From contig NZMG01000026.1 in NCBI GenBank assembly GCA_002694465.1, positions 20,742 to 84,741 of the forward strand: 64,000 bases of DNA. Reading direction: 5' to 3'. This document shows, in pieces, positions 60,799 to 64,000 of the stretch. Position numbers and translations under genes: made by a program. This DNA is from Flavobacteriaceae bacterium. GTDB lineage: Bacteria; Bacteroidota; Bacteroidia; Flavobacteriales; Flavobacteriaceae. The notes under the pieces were generated by a model. It was not told the origin of the DNA. It saw only the letters and a list, made by a program, of their open reading frames with translations, and did not search any database. Every line of letters starts with the position of its first letter. The first letter of the stretch is position 1.

Positions 60799-61696
60799 TG
60801 ATTAACTGATTATAAGTTATTCTATTCTCTAAATTATTTAAAAGCAAATTAAATCTACTTGCTTCTGTGTTTGTTCTTGAATTATATCTGAATACAAATT
60901 CATCAACATATAATTGCAAGTGCTTTTTAGAGGTAAAATGATATACTCCAAATATACCTCTTTTTAGGATTGACCAAAAACCCTCTATCGTATTTGTATG
61001 CACTCTACCGTTTACATATTGCTTACGGCTATGCTTTACAAATTGGTGGTCGTAAATGCGTTGTAATGACTTATAAGAAGTATATTCATCGGTGTACAAA
61101 GTAGCACCCTCTTTTACGTTTAAAATAAGTTCTTTTGATAGTGTTTCAGTAGTGGTATCTTCTATTTTCTTAGCAACCAATTTGCCACCTCTTTCAACCA
61201 TTCCCATAACAGGGGCTTTTTCATAACGGTTTTCATTTGATTTCTTATTGGCGTGTTTGTTTTTGTTCTTTCCACCTACAAAAGTTTCATCCGCTTCAAC
61301 TTCATTTTGTAATTGGGTATCGTTATCAAGACCAAAACATTGACGTATTCTACCAAGCATAAACCAAGCAGATTTTTGCGTAATATCTAAATCACGTCCT
61401 AACTGTAATGAAGAAATTCCTTTTTTATGTCCTGTAACCAACCAAATAGCAAGAAACCATTTTTGCAATGGCAACTTTGTGTTATCAAAGATAGTGTTAG
61501 TTTTAACGTTGAAGTACTTTCCTGTGTTTTTACACTTGTATTTATTCCCTTTGCAGTCGTAAACTTTAGAAGTAGCATCAAAAGGACTTACTACGTTTCC
61601 GTTCCAACGAATAGCCTCTAAATGGTCAATACAAGATTGCTCATCTGGGAAAGCTTTTAATAATTCTAAAATTGATTTGAAGTCTTGGTTAATCAT
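60791..61696 (-). CDS. IS1595 family (ISXO2-like) transposase
   Basis: 301 residues. The N-terminal zinc-ribbon region is degenerate: the usual CPxC pair is SPFD and KCKNT retains one Cys. Then DNTKLPLQKWFLAIWLV, the helix LQLGRDLDITQKSAWFML and the DDE core: first Asp in VEADETFVGG, second Asp in LYTDEYTSY, third acidic residue in HTNTIEGFWSILKRGIFGVYHF. Full length, so it may be active. Confidence 0.92.
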   Translation of the reverse strand: MINQDFKSILELLKAFPDEQSCIDHLEAIRWNGNVVSPFDATSKVYDCKGNKYKCKNTGKYFNVKTNTIFDNTKLPLQKWFLAIWLVTGHKKGISSLQLGRDLDITQKSAWFMLGRIRQCFGLDNDTQLQNEVEADETFVGGKNKNKHANKKSNENRYEKAPVMGMVERGGKLVAKKIEDTTTETLSKELILNVKEGATLYTDEYTSYKSLQRIYDHQFVKHSRKQYVNGRVHTNTIEGFWSILKRGIFGVYHFTSKKHLQLYVDEFVFRYNSRTNTEASRFNLLLNNLENRITYNQLING

Positions 61697-61885
61697 ATCC
61701 TTGATAATTATATATCAAAGATAAGTAGTTAATTACACTTAACCAAATATTTTAGTGTAAATATATTCTAAAAAATTAAAAATTATCTAATTTATCAACA
61801 ATTTTTTTCAGTTATAAACAAGAATATTGTTAAAGGTTTGTGCATACAATGAGAAAAAAATCTAATAATTTTTATTTAATAGTGG

Positions 61886-61893
61886 TATATTTG
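61886..61893 (+). promoter_or_regulatory. -7 promoter box of the tRNA-like transcript
   Basis: TATATTTG, an exact TAnnTTTG match, 5 bp before the first base of the 5' hairpin. Confidence 0.5.
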
Positions 61894-61897
61894 TAGG

Positions 61898-61949
61898 GTA
61901 AAAAGAAATCGGATACCGTTGCTTAACAATATCCGATGAATCTTTTTAC
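61898..61949 (+). ncRNA. Long two-part hairpin preceding the tRNA-like RNA
   Basis: GTAAAAAGA (61898-61906) pairs with TCTTTTTAC (61941-61949). Inside it, ATCGGATA (61908-61915) pairs with TATCCGAT (61930-61937). The loop is 14 nt. It ends three bases before the tRNA-like acceptor stem, so both are probably in one transcript. Confidence 0.6.
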
Positions 61950-61951
61950 AG

Positions 61952-62025
61952 GTCACCTTGGCTCGAGTGGTTTAGGCAGTAGACCGTCAATCTTCGTTAC
62001 CTCGGTTCGAATCCGAGAGGTGACT
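61952..62025 (+). tRNA. tRNA-like RNA, GUC (Asp) anticodon, possibly a pseudo-tRNA
   Basis: A 74-nt cloverleaf: acceptor GTCACCT/AGGTGAC (7 of 7 pairs), D-arm of Ser/Leu style with a 3-bp stem and GTGG loop, anticodon stem GTAGA/TCTTC (one T-T mismatch), loop CCGTCAA with GUC at 61986-61988, and a perfect T-arm (CTCGG-TTCGAAT-CCGAG). Odd features: C instead of U at position 33, discriminator U instead of the Asp identity base G, and no CCA. It may be a tRNA relic, a regulatory RNA, or a charged odd tRNA. Confidence 0.6.
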
Positions 62026-62028
62026 CCG

Positions 62029-62057
62029 ATAAGTCCTCTACTTTGTAGGGGACTTAT
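62029..62057 (+). terminator. Strong terminator-type hairpin after the tRNA-like RNA
   Basis: ATAAGTCCTCTAC (62029-62041) and GTAGGGGACTTAT (62045-62057) form a 13-bp stem (one G-T pair) with a TTT loop, followed by a T-rich stretch. Confidence 0.8.
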
Positions 62058-62228
62058 TTGTTGTAATACTAATACAAATATAACAAGTATATTTTTAAGT
62101 AAATGTTAAATGTTACATTTTTTTATTTATTTAGTATAAATATTTTTATTTATGAAACAATCTTAATTCATTAAATAGCAGTATTTTACAAGAATAATTT
62201 AATTAAATAATAATAGTAGTTCAAAACA
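62058..62228. other. AT-rich intergenic stretch
   Basis: No gene, repeat or strong promoter box was identified between the tRNA-like terminator and the tail-anchored protein gene. Confidence 0.5.
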
Positions 62229-62717
62229 ATGACAATTAATCATAAAAACAACGATTTTCTAATCGAATTAAGCTATGCTGAATGGTTAAAGGATTATATT
62301 AAAACAGGGAAATATAAAAACTATAACATAAATAGCACAAGTGGAATAGTAGAACTACATAAATTAAATGATATTACAGGTAAATTTGAATTTAACATGC
62401 TTGTTGATGACCACATTGGGAATGAGTTTGTAAGTAGGGAGCCTGTTATATTTAAAGTTGAGCCCTTATCTGGAATATATACAAATGAGAATTTGATAAA
62501 AAGAAAATCCTATATCAATATTCAACGCAAAAAAGGGAGGTATCTTTTACAAATTATCCCTAAAATAAAAGCTATTAAACATAGTATTACTACTTCAACT
62601 ACGTCAAAATGGTTAGGCAATTTCATTTTTTGGGTATTAGTTACAGTTGTGGGTGGAATTTGTGTGCTTCTAATTTGGTCATTATTTGAGGGTAAAATTG
62701 TTTCCTTATTTAAATAA
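62229..62717 (+). CDS. Hypothetical tail-anchored membrane protein
   Basis: A 162-residue protein with a polar, beta-rich N-terminal 125 residues and one C-terminal membrane helix (NFIFWVLVTVVGGICVLLIWSLF, about residues 131-153) followed by a short tail. No signal peptide. It lies alone between the tRNA-like unit and DUF4212 and is very AT-rich. No family recognised. Confidence 0.6.
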   Translation: MTINHKNNDFLIELSYAEWLKDYIKTGKYKNYNINSTSGIVELHKLNDITGKFEFNMLVDDHIGNEFVSREPVIFKVEPLSGIYTNENLIKRKSYINIQRKKGRYLLQIIPKIKAIKHSITTSTTSKWLGNFIFWVLVTVVGGICVLLIWSLFEGKIVSLFK

Positions 62718-62891
62718 TAAATTTCCATATTTATACATATTAAATTCAATGTTTTAAATTTTGATGTCCTAAAAAAATTAGGATAAAAAACGGTGTAAAA
62801 TGCTATATAGTTACCGCGAAGTATTAAATATCAGACTATTATGGTTTACAATCCCTTTACTCATTTTTTGTAGATTTATACATATTATTCC

Positions 62892-63185
62892 ATGTTTCCT
62901 TTTATGAAAATTGAAAAAAATAAGGCCACTGCATATTGGAAAGAAAACATCATCTATCTCGCTATACTTTTATCCATTTGGTTTTTGGTTTCCTATGGTG
63001 CAGGAATTATTTTTAAAGACATTCTAGATACCATTGAACTTGGAGGTTTTAAATTGGGTTTTTGGTTTGCACAACAAGGGTCTATTTATGTCTTTGTAAT
63101 TCTCATATTTGTCTACATTCAACTTATGAATAGACTCGATAAAAAATATGGATACGATAGAGATACTAAAACCGATCCCCAATGA
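62892..63185 (+). CDS. DUF4212 protein, small subunit of a sodium:solute symporter
   Basis: A 97-residue protein with two membrane helices ([43 protein letters not shown]) separated by LGFWFAQQG, and the C-terminal [11 protein letters not shown] signature of DUF4212. An internal ATG four codons later is an alternative start. The stop overlaps the symporter ATG (ATGA), a constant pair in which DUF4212 is thought to assist the transporter. Confidence 0.92.
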   Translation: MFPFMKIEKNKATAYWKENIIYLAILLSIWFLVSYGAGIIFKDILDTIELGGFKLGFWFAQQGSIYVFVILIFVYIQLMNRLDKKYGYDRDTKTDPQ

Positions 63186-64000
63186 GCGTACAAACCTGGA
63201 CCTATGTAATTGTTGGAATTACATTTGCGCTTTATATAGGAATTGCAATCTGGTCTAAAGCCAGTTCTACTAAAGATTTCTATGTAGCTGGCGGAGGTGT
63301 GTCTCCATGGGCAAATGGAATGGCAACTGCCGCCGATTGGATGTCTGCTGCTTCTTTTATCTCCATGGCAGGAATTATTGCATTTGCTGGGTACGATGGC
63401 TCCGTGTATCTTATGGGTTGGACAGGGGGTTATGTCCTATTAGCATTACTGTTGGCCCCCTATCTTCGAAAGTTTGGAAAATTTACCGTCCCAGATTTTA
63501 TAGGGGAACGATATTATTCAAAATCGGCTAGAATGGTAGCCGTAGTATGCGCTTTGCTTGTTTCCTTTACCTATGTAGCAGGACAAATGCGCGGGGTGGG
63601 GATTGTCTTTTCAAGATTTCTGGAAGTTGATATCGATACAGGAGTAATGATAGGAATGATAATTGTACTTTTTTATTCGGTGTTGGGTGGAATGAAAGGC
63701 ATTACTTATACACAAGTGGCTCAATATTGCGTTCTCATTTTTGCCTTTATGGTACCCGCTATTTTTATTTCTATTCAAATGACAGGAAATCCTATTCCGC
63801 AATTAGGGATGGGGTCAACATTAAACGACGGGTCAGGCACCTATCTTCTGGAAAAACTTAACGGGCTTTCCACCGAACTTGGTTTTGCAGAATATACTAG
63901 TGGCTCCAAAAGCAGACTAGATGTTTTTGCCATAACTCTAGCCTTAATGGTAGGAACGGCGGGGTTGCCTCACGTTATTGTTCGTTTCTTCACAGTAAAA
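63182..64000 (+). CDS. Sodium:solute symporter, truncated by the window edge
   Basis: An open frame of 273 codons that runs off the right edge. It is a typical SSS-family transporter of the type paired with DUF4212: [36 protein letters not shown], then [49 protein letters not shown] and [15 protein letters not shown]. Acetate or a similar carboxylate is a likely substrate; this cannot be fixed from the visible part. Confidence 0.93.
   Translation, partial: MSVQTWTYVIVGITFALYIGIAIWSKASSTKDFYVAGGGVSPWANGMATAADWMSAASFISMAGIIAFAGYDGSVYLMGWTGGYVLLALLLAPYLRKFGKFTVPDFIGERYYSKSARMVAVVCALLVSFTYVAGQMRGVGIVFSRFLEVDIDTGVMIGMIIVLFYSVLGGMKGITYTQVAQYCVLIFAFMVPAIFISIQMTGNPIPQLGMGSTLNDGSGTYLLEKLNGLSTELGFAEYTSGSKSRLDVFAITLALMVGTAGLPHVIVRFFTVK

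Larger units (their letters stand above)
59454..61761. mobile_element. IS1595-type element with RhuM-like passenger (tentative ends)
   Basis: A transposase gene and a RhuM-like gene overlap on the minus strand. TTTACACTAAAA at 59454-59465 and its exact reverse complement at 61750-61761 flank them and are the best candidate terminal inverted repeats (12 bp). The flanking bases do not give a clear 8-bp target duplication (TATATAAG left, TATATTCT right), so the ends may be off by a few bases. The 59466-59682 segment inside the left end has no gene. Confidence 0.55.

Noticed and set aside
61952..62025. tmRNA fragment
   Set aside because: There is no tag-peptide frame, no pseudoknot-rich body and a complete cloverleaf with an anticodon arm, unlike tmRNA.
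63611..63802. Antisense frame in the symporter
   Set aside because: It is opposite a clear sodium:solute symporter frame and has no features.

Overview
The window is chromosomal DNA from a member of the Bacteroidota, almost certainly a marine-type Flavobacteriaceae. The evidence is the AT-rich composition, a TAnnTTTG-type -7 promoter box before many genes, two proteins with type IX secretion (T9SS) C-terminal sorting domains, and neighbourhoods familiar from flavobacteria (prs-rplY-pth-ribF-HTTM-serS; TPR protein-DUF4286-rsmA-mgtE).

Layout. 1-660 is the 3' end of a TPR-like gene. 797-1272 is a tRNA-Leu(CAA) with a small GIY-YIG nuclease gene apparently inserted at its 5' end. 1368-14928 is mostly housekeeping: PRPP synthetase, ribosomal protein L25, peptidyl-tRNA hydrolase, riboflavin kinase, seryl-tRNA synthetase, RsmA, MgtE and a D-2-hydroxyacid dehydrogenase. 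14977-16520 is a decaying arsenic operon (arsR, DUF6428, an N-acetyltransferase and an arsC pseudogene). 16743-20726 is a polysaccharide O-acylation-like locus in which an MBOAT gene is flanked by two paralogous SGNH-like genes. 20831-31298 is the most striking part: thirteen tandem, same-strand paralogs of a membrane-anchored family (DUF6090 type), interrupted once by an exported RidA-like lipoprotein. 31300-33238 carries small lipoprotein, cupin, DinB and DUF2892 genes.

33267-39992 is on the minus strand: an AraC regulator with a membrane-embedded N-terminus, a T9SS-secreted SBBP-repeat protein, an OlsF-like lipid acyltransferase fusion, aspartate kinase and a GNAT. 40053-44841 has fructose bisphosphatase, then a probable signalling module: two coiled-coil proteins, a small sensor-like protein, a Ras-like GTPase, and a hybrid histidine kinase whose receiver has lost its phosphoacceptor Asp. 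44842-58923 has TerB-like, Mfd, YraN, an S66 peptidase, a DUF1800/DUF1501 pair, MetG, TrhO and a CoA-transferase. 58945-62057 has SSB, an IS1595-type element with a RhuM-like passenger gene, and an odd tRNA-like RNA between two strong hairpins. The window ends in a DUF4212 protein and a truncated sodium:solute symporter.

The best candidates for an undescribed system are (i) the 13-gene DUF6090 array, with mosaic, near-identical 5' gene segments and divergent predicted periplasmic parts; (ii) the GTPase/sensor/pseudo-receiver kinase cluster; (iii) the 329-bp GIY-YIG insertion bounded by exact 10-bp repeats at a tRNA 5' end; and (iv) the hairpin/tRNA-like/terminator transcription unit. All functions are inferred by reading the sequence; no database search was run.
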